From assembly GCF_900101605.1 (NCBI RefSeq), contig NZ_FMUR01000006.1, forward strand, positions 1-64,000: a DNA stretch of 64,000 nucleotides. Direction: 5' to 3'. The notes under the pieces are model-generated. The model was given only the letters and a program-made list of their open reading frames with translations, was not told the DNA's origin and made no database searches. The first letter of the stretch is position 1. Each line of letters opens with the position of its first letter. Below are positions 32,451 to 40,667 of this stretch, piece by piece. Source of the stretch: Butyrivibrio hungatei. Lineage in GTDB: Bacteria; Bacillota; Clostridia; Lachnospirales; Lachnospiraceae. A program made the translations under genes and the position numbers.

Positions 32451-32506
32451 TTGCAAAGTATGCTTGACATTTTATGCAAAGTAGACTATGCTAAATATGC
32501 AAAGCG
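32451..32506 (+). promoter_or_regulatory. Promoter of the XRE/membrane pair with three 23-bp-spaced repeats
   Basis: TTGACA (32464-32469), 17 bases, TATGCT (32487-32492). Three copies of (T/A)TGCAAAG begin at 32451, 32474 and 32497, exactly 23 bases apart, covering the region before the -35, the spacer, and the start. This looks like an operator array for the XRE protein. Confidence 0.7.
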
Positions 32507-32533
32507 AGCTTGGCAAAAAGTAATGAGGTATCA

Positions 32534-32746
32534 ATGAAGAACAAAATAAAAGAATTGCGAAAAGCAAATAAGCTATCACAATCAGAACTTGCCGACATTG
32601 TCGGAACAACCAGACAGACAATTACTTCCATTGAAGTTGGCAAATACACTGCTTCATTGGGACTGGCATATAAGATAGCGCACCATTTTAACATGACAAT
32701 TGAAGAAGTATTTGATTTCGGCAGCTTGGAGGATGAAAACTTATGA
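32534..32746 (+). CDS. XRE-family regulator (short)
   Basis: 70 residues, essentially one HTH_3 domain: MKNKIKELRKANKLSQSELA, DIVGTTRQTITSIEVGKYTA, SLGLAYKIAHHFNMTIEEVF. The ATG at 32534 has GAGGT upstream. Its stop overlaps the start of the membrane protein at 32743 by four bases (ATGA). Such short XRE genes coupled to a membrane protein gene are common in Firmicutes and usually autoregulate. Confidence 0.88.
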   Translation: MKNKIKELRKANKLSQSELADIVGTTRQTITSIEVGKYTASLGLAYKIAHHFNMTIEEVFDFGSLEDENL

Positions 32747-33219
32747 CTAACACCGGAAAAGAAAGAATCAAAGCATCAATAAAGAAAAAAATCACTGCAT
32801 ATGCATTAGTGGCATTTTTAAGTAGCGCTTTACTCATTATTTCCCAAAGACCATCTATAGCTTCGCTTTATGCAAAATCAGGGCATGCTGATTTTATGCA
32901 GGGTTTTGTGGTCGGAATGGTTATCGCCATAGAAATAGTATGCGTTTATCAAATTTCTAAATATATAAATGCTCTTAAAGATGAAAAAAAGCTTATTAGA
33001 ATCTACAATGAGCTCAACGATGAACGTTTATGTCAGATTGAATCATTATCCGGCAAATCCGCAGTTGAATTTACCGCAATTGTTCTTCTGATCCTTGCGC
33101 TTATTGTAAGCTTCATAAGCTTCGAAGCTACAATCGCATTTTTAGCTGCATTAACTATTCTTTTTATCACAAAGAAATCATGCTCAATTTACTATACAAG
33201 AACTTATTCAGGCGAATAA
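32743..33219 (+). CDS. Membrane protein coupled to XRE regulator
   Basis: 158 residues with four predicted membrane helices (about 18-36, 50-68, 105-125, 127-146) and a charged central loop (YINALKDEKKLIRIYNELND). Family not recognised beyond the common 'XRE + small integral membrane protein' arrangement, in which the membrane protein may sense stress or sequester the regulator. Confidence 0.7.
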   Translation: MTNTGKERIKASIKKKITAYALVAFLSSALLIISQRPSIASLYAKSGHADFMQGFVVGMVIAIEIVCVYQISKYINALKDEKKLIRIYNELNDERLCQIESLSGKSAVEFTAIVLLILALIVSFISFEATIAFLAALTILFITKKSCSIYYTRTYSGE

Positions 33220-33238
33220 AATAGTTGTTCGCATCCAT

Positions 33239-33283
33239 AAATATCCCGGCATTCTATTTGAATCATAGATTGCCGGGATATTT
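33239..33283. terminator. Bidirectional terminator between the membrane protein and hsp20
   Basis: AAATATCCCGGCA pairs with TGCCGGGATATTT; A- and T-rich tracts follow on both sides. Confidence 0.8.
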
Positions 33284-33297
33284 ATTACTTCTTATAA

Positions 33298-33762
33298 TCA
33301 ATCCTTAACTTCAATCTTCACTGCCTCTTCTTTCTTGGGAATAGCTTCCTTCTTGGGGATGTTGACCGTAAGAACACCGTTCTTGTACTGAGCTATGATA
33401 TCTTCAGGTTTAAGTCCCGGTGTACGGAAGGATCTCTGGTACGAAGAGCTTCTTCTCTCACGGCGGATGTACTTGCCGTTCTCATTCTTCTCATCCTTGT
33501 TCTCATTATGTGTAGCACTGATGGTAAGCACTTCGTTCTTAAGGTCGATATTGATATCTTCCTTGTTAAATCCCGGAAGCTCGGCTTCAAGCTGATAACT
33601 GTTATCTTTTTCGATGACGTCAGTCTTCATAAGACCTGATGCCGGCTCGAAGTTCTTCTCAATAAGTCCGGAATCATACAGGTCACCGAATAATCTGCCA
33701 CCAAAGAAGTCATCCATCTCGTCAAACAAATTATTGTTACTCCATAACATAGGCATCAACAT
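33298..33762 (-). CDS. hsp20: Small heat shock protein Hsp20
   Basis: 154 residues. The alpha-crystallin domain spans about 45-140: MKTDVIEKDNSYQLEAELPG, FNKEDINIDLKNEVLTISAT, RSFRTPGLKPEDIIAQYKNG, VLTVNIPKKE (with the I-P-K motif). A holding chaperone. GGAG lies upstream of the ATG. A SigA promoter and a CIRCE-like element lie 60-130 bases upstream, pointing to HrcA control. Confidence 0.94.
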   Translation of the reverse strand: MLMPMLWSNNNLFDEMDDFFGGRLFGDLYDSGLIEKNFEPASGLMKTDVIEKDNSYQLEAELPGFNKEDINIDLKNEVLTISATHNENKDEKNENGKYIRRERRSSSYQRSFRTPGLKPEDIIAQYKNGVLTVNIPKKEAIPKKEEAVKIEVKD

Positions 33763-33825
33763 AAGTCATCACTCCTTTTATAAAAAATTTTTGTTGTAGT
33801 AGTTTGTGCAACCTGAGATGATGTA

Positions 33826-33852
33826 TTAGCACTCTCATCTCTTGGCTGCTAA
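33826..33852 (-). promoter_or_regulatory. CIRCE-like HrcA operator of hsp20
   Basis: TTAGCACTC (33826-33834), 9 bases, GGCTGCTAA (33844-33852). The CIRCE consensus is TTAGCACTC-N9-GAGTGCTAA, so one arm is perfect and the other has two mismatches. It is directly downstream of the promoter. Confidence 0.8.
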
Positions 33853-33868
33853 TTTTCTTTACAAGTAT

Positions 33869-33897
33869 GTTATAGAACAACTAGAACAAAAAATCAA
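33869..33897 (-). promoter_or_regulatory. SigA-type promoter of hsp20
   Basis: On the minus strand TTGATT (33897-33892), 17 bases, TATAAC (33874-33869). Confidence 0.65.
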
Positions 33898-33935
33898 GTA
33901 CTTATTTATAAAAAAAATATTAATTCCCATTCAAT

Positions 33936-33978
33936 AGAAAAAGCTTTTGCAAAGACTTATTAAATCTCTGCAAAAGCT
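33936..33978 (-). terminator. Terminator of the rubrerythrin gene
   Basis: AGCTTTTGCA and TGCAAAAGCT (33942-33978) form the stem, followed on the minus strand by TTTTTCTATT. Confidence 0.8.
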
Positions 33979-34034
33979 CTTTATCCTGAATAAATATTAA
34001 CTTATACGAATATCGAATCAGTCAGGCTATCCGA

Positions 34035-34592
34035 TCAATAATTCTCAGCCTTCTTCTCGAAGTAGCTCTTGGGATGATTGCAAACAGGGCACATCTCGGG
34101 AGCCTTAGGTCCTACTACGATATGACCGCAATTTGAGCAGATCCAGATAGAATCGCCGTCTGATGAGAATACAAGATCTTTCTCGATATTCTCAAGGAGC
34201 TTTTTATATCTCTGCTCATGCTCTTTCTCAATTTCAGCAACCTTTTCAAAAAGAAATGCGATATCATTAAAGCCTTCCTCACGTGCTTTAGCTGCGAAAG
34301 AAGGGTACATCTCCTGCCACTCGTATGACTCTCCTTCTGCTGCTTCCTTGAGGTTTTCTACTGTTGAACCGATTCCGGTAAGAATCTTGTACCACATCTT
34401 GGCATGCTCTTTCTCGTTATTGGCTGTCTCTTCAAAGATCTTACTGATCTGAACATAGCCGTCTTTTTTTGCCTTTGAAGCAAAATATGTATATTTATTC
34501 CTTGCCTGAGACTCACCTGCAAATGCAGCAAGCAAATTCTTTTCTGTCTCTGTTCCTTTAAGTTCATTTTTTCTGGGTTCTAAATTTGCCAT
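34035..34592 (-). CDS. rbr: Rubrerythrin
   Basis: 185 residues. The diiron four-helix domain has FAGESQARNKYTYF, TANNEKEHAKMWY and VAEIEKEHEQRYKKL (ExxH pairs), and the C-terminal rubredoxin-like domain holds CSNCG and CPVCNH. It reduces hydrogen peroxide in the cytosol of anaerobes. Stand-alone gene with its own terminator. Confidence 0.95.
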   Translation of the reverse strand: MANLEPRKNELKGTETEKNLLAAFAGESQARNKYTYFASKAKKDGYVQISKIFEETANNEKEHAKMWYKILTGIGSTVENLKEAAEGESYEWQEMYPSFAAKAREEGFNDIAFLFEKVAEIEKEHEQRYKKLLENIEKDLVFSSDGDSIWICSNCGHIVVGPKAPEMCPVCNHPKSYFEKKAENY

Positions 34593-34683
34593 ATTTTAAT
34601 CTCCTTTTCCATTTTATTTGTGGATAAATACTCACAGCCAACCTGTAATCGTATTTTAACATAGAGAATATTCATTAAAAAGA

Positions 34684-35340
34684 CTATTTTGTATTTTTGC
34701 ATAAAGCTTTTTCACCGGAAAAAAGAGATATAAGTAAAATGCTCTCTACAGCATAAAATATCGCATTAATCTTTATCATCATATCGTGTCTTGGCATAGT
34801 AACTCCACCTGTTATAACATCTAACATAGACTGCGTAGTTGCTTTCCCGGACATAATATCAAGCGGCGATTCTCCGGGCAAATAGTCCGGAAATATCTTG
34901 ATCACCTGAGCTGTCGCAATTATATAACAGGCTACTGCAAGTAGCATTGCCAATATAATAAAAAGATTTTTTCCACTCTTCTTACCTGTATGCTTGGCAG
35001 CAATCAAAAACACACTTCCAAAGCACGTAAGACACTCAAATCCATAAAACACATAGCATGCGGAATCAGAGATATTATAAAAAATTCCGGCAACAAAGTA
35101 CTCTGTAAATGTCCATATCGCCATCCATGCCACAGTACAGATAGCAGTCATTTTTATTATGTTTTCGGATTCAACACCGTTCCATATATAAATATTTGCA
35201 AAGATCACAGCCCAAATTGCCGCAACAACAAAACCTCTGTAGCTCAGATTCGTTAACGACATAATTCCAAATGAGCCCAATGCGATATACATGATTGCCT
35301 GAACCGCAACTGCACTATATAAAGCAGACGTCTTTCTCAT
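34684..35340 (-). CDS. Integral membrane protein of unknown function
   Basis: 218 residues with about six membrane helices (ALYSAVAVQAIMYIALGSFG, RGFVVAAIWAVIFANIYIW, KMTAICTVAWMAIWTFTEYF, a Cys-rich CYVFYGFECLTCFGSVFLI, NLFIILAMLLAVACYIIATA, and a C-terminal helix near 190). Family not recognised. Monocistronic and flanked by terminators. Confidence 0.6.
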   Translation of the reverse strand: MRKTSALYSAVAVQAIMYIALGSFGIMSLTNLSYRGFVVAAIWAVIFANIYIWNGVESENIIKMTAICTVAWMAIWTFTEYFVAGIFYNISDSACYVFYGFECLTCFGSVFLIAAKHTGKKSGKNLFIILAMLLAVACYIIATAQVIKIFPDYLPGESPLDIMSGKATTQSMLDVITGGVTMPRHDMMIKINAIFYAVESILLISLFSGEKALCKNTK

Positions 35341-35382
35341 AGCTTTTCACCTTCTCTATATAAAAAACATTTTTTATTCAAT

Positions 35383-35419
35383 AAAAAAATATGGATGCCA
35401 AAATCTATTTTGACATCCA
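35383..35419 (-). terminator. Terminator of the 85-residue protein gene
   Basis: TGGATGCCAAAA and TTTTGACATCCA pair (35392-35419), followed on the minus strand by TATTTTTTTATT. Confidence 0.8.
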
Positions 35420-35445
35420 ACAATATAAGAATCAATATTATTTAA

Positions 35446-35703
35446 TTATCTTGCAGGAGCCCATGTTACTCCGTAGAGCTGCTCCATCATCTTGCGGAGT
35501 TCTTCCTTCATTTTGTCACAGGCTGAAGCTTCGTCAGGGAAGTTTATAACCCCGATTCTTTCCTTCTTATCCTGGAAAAAAACAGCCCATCCGTTTTCTG
35601 TTTTATCAAGACATACACGATTTTTGTGATGTCCTCCAACTTTATATAATTTCGAAGGAACGAGATGCTCCTTGAAGAATTTCTTTAATTCCTTAGTATT
35701 CAT
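35446..35703 (-). CDS. Small basic protein of unknown function
   Basis: 85 residues, soluble and basic (MNTKELKKFFKEHLVPSKLY, later KMKEELRKMMEQLYG). An alpha/beta pattern of the kind seen in small immunity-like proteins (YKVGGHHKNRVCLDKTENGW, AVFFQDKKERIGVINFPDEA), but I do not recognise the family. A strong promoter and a symmetric operator-like repeat precede it, and GGGAGG lies before the ATG, so it is a real, regulated gene. Confidence 0.6.
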   Translation of the reverse strand: MNTKELKKFFKEHLVPSKLYKVGGHHKNRVCLDKTENGWAVFFQDKKERIGVINFPDEASACDKMKEELRKMMEQLYGVTWAPAR

Positions 35704-35740
35704 GGTGTACCTCCCAACAAGTTGATACTAATAACTTTTG

Positions 35741-35761
35741 ATGTAGTATTGATTACTACAT
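35741..35761. promoter_or_regulatory. Operator-like inverted repeat ATGTAGTA-N5-TACTACAT
   Basis: Perfect 8-base arms, immediately downstream of the -10 of the promoter at 35764-35792. Confidence 0.7.
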
Positions 35762-35763
35762 GG

Positions 35764-35792
35764 AGTATACCATCATATCTCCGGCATGACAA
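35764..35792 (-). promoter_or_regulatory. SigA-type promoter of the 85-residue protein gene
   Basis: On the minus strand TTGTCA (35792-35787), 17 bases, TATACT (35769-35764). Confidence 0.7.
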
Positions 35793-35808
35793 TAGCAAAA
35801 AATTGAAC

Positions 35809-35840
35809 AAAAAAAGAAATGCTAAAGCAAATAGCATTTC
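35809..35840 (-). terminator. Terminator of the exopolysaccharide operon
   Basis: GAAATGCTA and TAGCATTTC (35816-35840) flank a 7-base loop; on the minus strand seven or more Ts follow. Confidence 0.85.
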
Positions 35841-35858
35841 CTTCCATATATTTTCTGT

Positions 35859-36977
35859 TTAATTTATTACGGAAAATGCTGCCAAAGCCGCGCCCTGTCC
35901 CCAGGGGTAGTTTCCGTAAGTTTGATAGTGAACTGCAAAGTCATCACATGAACTCAGTGAATCTGTTACGATTCCGCTTTTGGTATGAGCATAGATGCAC
36001 TCTTTTGCCTTCTTGAGCGCAGCTCTTATCTTATCCGGCAGATCTGCTTCACCGAAAACATCGTTGTTAACTGCATATCCAAGTGCATAAGCTATCATTC
36101 CCGTTGCGGACAGATCGATATGTCCGTCTAGAGCCTGCAGCTGCCAGCTCCAGCCGCCGTCTGCTCTCTGGTACTTAAGTGCCGCCTCGCACAGACTTCT
36201 GAATTGTGAAAAAGACTCCTCATCTGCTTTCCCAAGTGCAGCATTTACGCTTGCTCCCATGATAAGCCATCCGAACGCTCTTCCCCAACACAGAATTCCC
36301 TTCTTATCGGAAACATAACCATTCTTTGAGGAATCATTTCTATCAGCGGCAATTCTGTCATCGTTATCAGCCTTCTTAAGCTCATACCCGTGGTAGCACA
36401 GCCCACTCTCTTCATCCATTCCATATTTATAAAACAGACGAAGCTGCTTATTACCGTCAAATGAATCATCTCCACAAGCTGCCATAAACATCGAGACCTG
36501 CCCGATTCCATCTACAAAAATATTTCCGCTTCTTCCGGAATTGTAAAGAATTGCTCCTTCTGCATCCCTTCCGGCGTTTCCTATATAAGTCTTCACTGCA
36601 TCTGCAGCTTCTCTAAATTTCTCGTTACCAGTTATCTCATAAGCCCTGACAAGTGCAAATCCTGCAAGTGCATCGTCAACAAATCCGACCTTACCGGCAG
36701 TCTTCCTAAACCACAGATCGACATGCTCTTCCAGAGAAGCTTTAATCTCATCTCTTATTTCCTTGGCGTCATCAACCTTCTCAAGATACTCAAGCGCAGA
36801 AACAAGCCCCACCATAAGCATTCCCGCATGCCAAAAAAGCGGATCTTTTGTCCGTACGCTTCTACCAAGTGCCTTTTTTACAGCATCTTTTATCCTGTCA
36901 GAAAGGCTTACATTCATAATATTATTAAGTTGTTTTACGGTCTCCTTGACCACTTCATAATATGCAGAATTATCCAC
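35859..36977 (-). CDS. GH88/GH105-like unsaturated glycosidase
   Basis: 372 residues. An (alpha/alpha)6 barrel pattern with DPLFWHAGMLMVGLVSALEY, GFVDDALAGFALVRAYEITG, CWGRAFGWLIMGASVNAALG, YQRADGGWSWQLQALDGHID and HYQTYGNYPWGQGAALAAFS matches the GH88/GH105 unsaturated-uronyl hydrolase family; Asp in VDDA and DGHID are candidate catalytic residues. No signal peptide, so cytosolic. It begins at a GTG (36977) 2 bases after the flippase stop, with AGAAAGG upstream. In a capsule operon it may trim or recycle a uronic-acid-containing unit; the substrate is inference. Confidence 0.7.
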   Translation of the reverse strand: MDNSAYYEVVKETVKQLNNIMNVSLSDRIKDAVKKALGRSVRTKDPLFWHAGMLMVGLVSALEYLEKVDDAKEIRDEIKASLEEHVDLWFRKTAGKVGFVDDALAGFALVRAYEITGNEKFREAADAVKTYIGNAGRDAEGAILYNSGRSGNIFVDGIGQVSMFMAACGDDSFDGNKQLRLFYKYGMDEESGLCYHGYELKKADNDDRIAADRNDSSKNGYVSDKKGILCWGRAFGWLIMGASVNAALGKADEESFSQFRSLCEAALKYQRADGGWSWQLQALDGHIDLSATGMIAYALGYAVNNDVFGEADLPDKIRAALKKAKECIYAHTKSGIVTDSLSSCDDFAVHYQTYGNYPWGQGAALAAFSVIN

Positions 36978-36979
36978 AA

Positions 36980-38527
36980 TTACGCCTTTCTTGACTTGAG
37001 TTTTCCACAAAGATATCTGAATTCTTCACTTCTTCCGTATAAAAGGAAATATACTCCGTTAAATACAACGGTAATAATAACTACCATTGCTGCAAATCCA
37101 AGTATCGTAGGCTCAGGCATTACAAGTTGCCTGATAAAATAACATATCCCCATGACAAATGCCATGGAAGCAATATACTTGAATGAATCAATAAAATAAC
37201 TCACAGCGCTTTTATCAAAACAGGCTTTATAAATAATTACCGGCTTTGTTATGTTTGCAATGATTCCCGATACAACTGTTCCGACATAAATACCTGAAAT
37301 ACCCAGTTTTGTTTGAACTAGCCATATTGAAAGAATAAGATTGACAATTCCCTGAATAAGCGCAAGATATTTATCCTGCTCATAAACACCGGCTGCCGCC
37401 TGGTAATTCGAAAGTACTATCCTTTCGCCCTTAAAATAATAATCCGTAAGGATTAGGAAAACCGCTAAAGCAGGCAAGATCCAAAAATCTGTCCACTTAT
37501 CTCCTTTGGAAATCTTAGTCCACATCTCCACAAGCGGTGTCAAAAGAAGCATGAAACCAACACAGGAAAAACCATATACCCATGTAGCAAAAAACCTGTA
37601 TACCTTGAACATGCTATACTGCTTATCTCTGTCTTCTGTTGCGATCAGGTTTCCAAAACTTGAAATTACGGAATTAAAAATAATATTTACAAAACTTGAG
37701 ACCGCTACTATGATCATGTTGTAATTTCTTACAACCGTAACAAGTGCCGCTCCAACTTCCGATAAAGATGAAATTATAAGAGTATCTGTCTGAAGTCTGA
37801 AGACATCACCAACCTTGTGAAATACAAGCGCCTTAGTCTTAGTCCAAACAATTTCTTCATCTTCCTTGGCAAGCTTTTCAATATTCTTTTCCTTAAGATA
37901 TGGATACATATTATCAAGATATCTTGAAACAAATATCTTCTGAATAAGCTGAATTACCGCATCAGTAATAAGATAAAAATAATAATTCTTAGTAAGAGCC
38001 ACAACAATAATCTGGAAAACCGATGTAACAATCTTTGTTATAGCAATTATATTGGTCTGAATATAGTTCTTTTGCTCTGCATTAACAAGGCTATACTTGT
38101 ATGCAACAAAATATGAACTGACAGTATTAAAGAGGAAGATCAGATAAAAAAGAACAAGATCTTTTTCCGGGACACCCGGATTTTTAACAAGGTACTTCAA
38201 AAATGGTACAAGAAAAATGCCTAATAATCCCACTACACCGGCAATATAATAATAAGCCCTCCTGTACATTTGCATGTAGGACTTTATTTTTTCTGTATCG
38301 CCTTCGGCAACAGGTTTATAAAGACTAAAATTCAGAGCTGTGCCAATGCCCAGCTCTGCCATATTCAGAAATGACAAGACTTCTACGAAAGTACCGTCAA
38401 CTCCAAGTATCTGTTCACTTATATAACGCATACAAAAGGTACGAAGAACAAAGGCCATAACCATAGTTACAATCTGCCCTACGTACCCGAACAATATATT
38501 CTTCTTCGCCGCCTGAACTCTTCCCAT
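36980..38527 (-). CDS. wzx: Oligosaccharide flippase, Wzx/MATE-like
   Basis: 515 residues, 12-14 predicted membrane helices. The N-terminus NILFGYVGQIVTMVMAFVLR, TFCMRYISEQILGVDG, LNMAELGIGTALNFSLYKP is typical of the PST/Wzx family that moves undecaprenyl-linked repeat units outward. The ATG shares one base with the stop of the upstream gene. The operon also has an ABC-type flippase at 48216-50024. Confidence 0.88.
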   Translation of the reverse strand: MGRVQAAKKNILFGYVGQIVTMVMAFVLRTFCMRYISEQILGVDGTFVEVLSFLNMAELGIGTALNFSLYKPVAEGDTEKIKSYMQMYRRAYYYIAGVVGLLGIFLVPFLKYLVKNPGVPEKDLVLFYLIFLFNTVSSYFVAYKYSLVNAEQKNYIQTNIIAITKIVTSVFQIIVVALTKNYYFYLITDAVIQLIQKIFVSRYLDNMYPYLKEKNIEKLAKEDEEIVWTKTKALVFHKVGDVFRLQTDTLIISSLSEVGAALVTVVRNYNMIIVAVSSFVNIIFNSVISSFGNLIATEDRDKQYSMFKVYRFFATWVYGFSCVGFMLLLTPLVEMWTKISKGDKWTDFWILPALAVFLILTDYYFKGERIVLSNYQAAAGVYEQDKYLALIQGIVNLILSIWLVQTKLGISGIYVGTVVSGIIANITKPVIIYKACFDKSAVSYFIDSFKYIASMAFVMGICYFIRQLVMPEPTILGFAAMVVIITVVFNGVYFLLYGRSEEFRYLCGKLKSRKA

Positions 38528-39456
38528 TAAACTATATTTCCCTTATTGTCCATGAGAATCCAATTCTTCCAATAATCATGCATTGTCTCGGGATCTATCG
38601 GCTGATTGTTTCTCATCTTGTATGTTCTTATGACTTCGTGATCGGGTCTCTTGTTGAGTCTTGCGCCCCAGAAGCTGAATGTTGAATTGGCGCAGATATT
38701 ACCCTTACAATGACTCATAAGCATGAGATCCTGTATACTGTCTTTGCCATTATTCCATTCAACAATCGTATATCTGGAGATATCGCCGTAGTGCTCTCTC
38801 GCGTAATCGTGATCGCTTGTAAAGATATAGAAATGCGTCTCAGGATCTTTTTTCAAAAAATAATCCATCGCATTCTTGTAGTAATCATCAGAAGCAATAT
38901 TTCCGAGAATATTTACATTTGCGGGATCGAGATAATCTCCTCTTCTAAGATGTACACTGACAGAAGGAAATCTCTCCATCTTCTCTGAAATGATCCTGTT
39001 TCTCATTGCAAGATCCGAATCCCTGTGAGGCGGGAATACAAAGAGCTCGCGCAGTTCATCCATGATATCTTCATAATACTTCTGACATAAGAAATATCCT
39101 GTAATATACTTATCTTCAAACTCAAATATCTCGGGGTGGTACATCTTTGTCTCAACAAATACATTTGGATTTGAAGATGCAGTAAGTCCAAGTTTCTTGG
39201 TTATTTTTCCCTTGATTGCAGAAAAAAGATTCTGCTTTAAAAATCTGTCTCTTTCTTCATCGGTACAGACTTCAAAAGGAAGATCTTTGAAAAGAGGAAG
39301 CTCAAACTCTCTTGGAGCAAGCATCTTCTTCTGTACTTCCTCACTAAACCAGGAAATATCCAGTTTAACTTCTTTTCCGAGACTGAGGAGTTTTCTATAT
39401 AGCGCATATTGCTGCATTTGGTTTCCCAAACCGCCCGCAATCTGAATTATGATCAT
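38527..39456 (-). CDS. Alpha-1,2-fucosyltransferase (GT11)
   Basis: 309 residues. IIIQIAGGLGNQMQQYALYR, VSVHLRRGDYLDP (HxRRxDY, GDP-fucose binding) and ANSTFSFWGARLN are the three GT11 motifs. Cytosolic; adds fucose in alpha-1,2 linkage to galactose-type acceptors. Overlaps the upstream pyruvyl transferase by four bases. One of three fucosyltransferase-like genes in the operon. Confidence 0.9.
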   Translation of the reverse strand: MIIIQIAGGLGNQMQQYALYRKLLSLGKEVKLDISWFSEEVQKKMLAPREFELPLFKDLPFEVCTDEERDRFLKQNLFSAIKGKITKKLGLTASSNPNVFVETKMYHPEIFEFEDKYITGYFLCQKYYEDIMDELRELFVFPPHRDSDLAMRNRIISEKMERFPSVSVHLRRGDYLDPANVNILGNIASDDYYKNAMDYFLKKDPETHFYIFTSDHDYAREHYGDISRYTIVEWNNGKDSIQDLMLMSHCKGNICANSTFSFWGARLNKRPDHEVIRTYKMRNNQPIDPETMHDYWKNWILMDNKGNIV

Positions 39457-40661
39457 TGTATTCCTCCTTGTGCCTCTGCTTCTGTATTTTGCTTTTTCAT
39501 AATACGCATATATGCGTCAACAAGCGCATTTTCGCTTGCAAGTTTCTGTACCGGAAGAACATACTCCTTGTATGTTCCGAACAGATCTTTGGCAATTCCT
39601 TTACTCTTTACCGAATATCCTATAACAAGAGTAGGAACATTGCTACTGTATGCCGCTATCGTACTGTGAGTCCTTGCTCCAACAAAAAAACTACATTTGG
39701 AAATATAGCCTTTCAGCTTCTCTGCCGGCATGTCCGCAAGCATAACAACTCTTCCCGTGTACTTATGTATCTCATAAAGCTCGTTAAGCGGCTTTCTGTC
39801 ATCGTTGTTTTTCCACACAACATGCGGGATCAGCGCAATATTCTGATGAGTATTTCTAAGAATGAACTCAATAAAATTACTGTAGTTCTTCATAGTGATA
39901 CCGGGCGTCTTCTCAAGATTCTGAACCATCGGACTTAAGTTTATTCCGACAGTGTTACCGGGAAGAAAACCGTTGATTCCCGGAACCTTTGCCGTATCAA
40001 GCATAAATGCGGGATCTTTTTCAAAAATAAGTTTATCCTTATTAAATCCTGCATCGACAAGCGCGTCGTAAGTAATCGACTCTCGTGCATAGATCAGATC
40101 ATATGCCGCCAGATCCTTGACAAGCTTCTTATCCTTGAGGGACTTAGGCTCAATTGAACATCCCCACAGAATCGTCTCGAATCCTCTTCTTATAAAGACT
40201 TTGTGAGCCAATATAAGATCCGGCACCAGACTCTTATAGCAATAATTATCTCCACCTATCGAGATGGCAAGCGGTTTCTCGCCTTTTCTCTTATTGGCCT
40301 TTCCGACAGCATTGTCAAACTCTTTAAACGCGTCCTTATATCTGTATCGCAAAAAAGACTGCTTATCCCTTGTGACAAGTCTCCACAAATAGTAGATTAC
40401 ATGAGGAATAAAGTGTCTGTCTATATGTCTTTCTTCAACAATAGTGCAAAGTCCCTTTTTTTCAAGAATTCCGAGTGAATATTTTCTATCCTCGGCTGCA
40501 CTGTTGGTTACAAGAATAAGCGGAAGGTCCTCCTCAGCTCCGGTCTTCTCTCTCTGCTCGGCAATATACTTAACTGTAGTATTGGCTATCGCCTCACAAC
40601 CATGGTTCCCCGAACCTGCGTGCATATATAAAATTATCGGTCTGTTAAAATCAATATTCAT
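39453..40661 (-). CDS. Polysaccharide pyruvyl transferase family protein
   Basis: 402 residues. PIILYMHAGSGNHGCEAIAN, the FVGARTHSTIAAYSSNVPTL block and GYSVKSKGIAKDLFGTYKEY are PF04230. Homologous to the proteins at 3012-4118 and 1-189. It probably modifies a repeat-unit sugar with pyruvate or transfers a sugar. Overlaps the following GT11 gene. Confidence 0.85.
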   Translation of the reverse strand: MNIDFNRPIILYMHAGSGNHGCEAIANTTVKYIAEQREKTGAEEDLPLILVTNSAAEDRKYSLGILEKKGLCTIVEERHIDRHFIPHVIYYLWRLVTRDKQSFLRYRYKDAFKEFDNAVGKANKRKGEKPLAISIGGDNYCYKSLVPDLILAHKVFIRRGFETILWGCSIEPKSLKDKKLVKDLAAYDLIYARESITYDALVDAGFNKDKLIFEKDPAFMLDTAKVPGINGFLPGNTVGINLSPMVQNLEKTPGITMKNYSNFIEFILRNTHQNIALIPHVVWKNNDDRKPLNELYEIHKYTGRVVMLADMPAEKLKGYISKCSFFVGARTHSTIAAYSSNVPTLVIGYSVKSKGIAKDLFGTYKEYVLPVQKLASENALVDAYMRIMKKQNTEAEAQGGIQ

Positions 40662-40667
40662 ATATAT

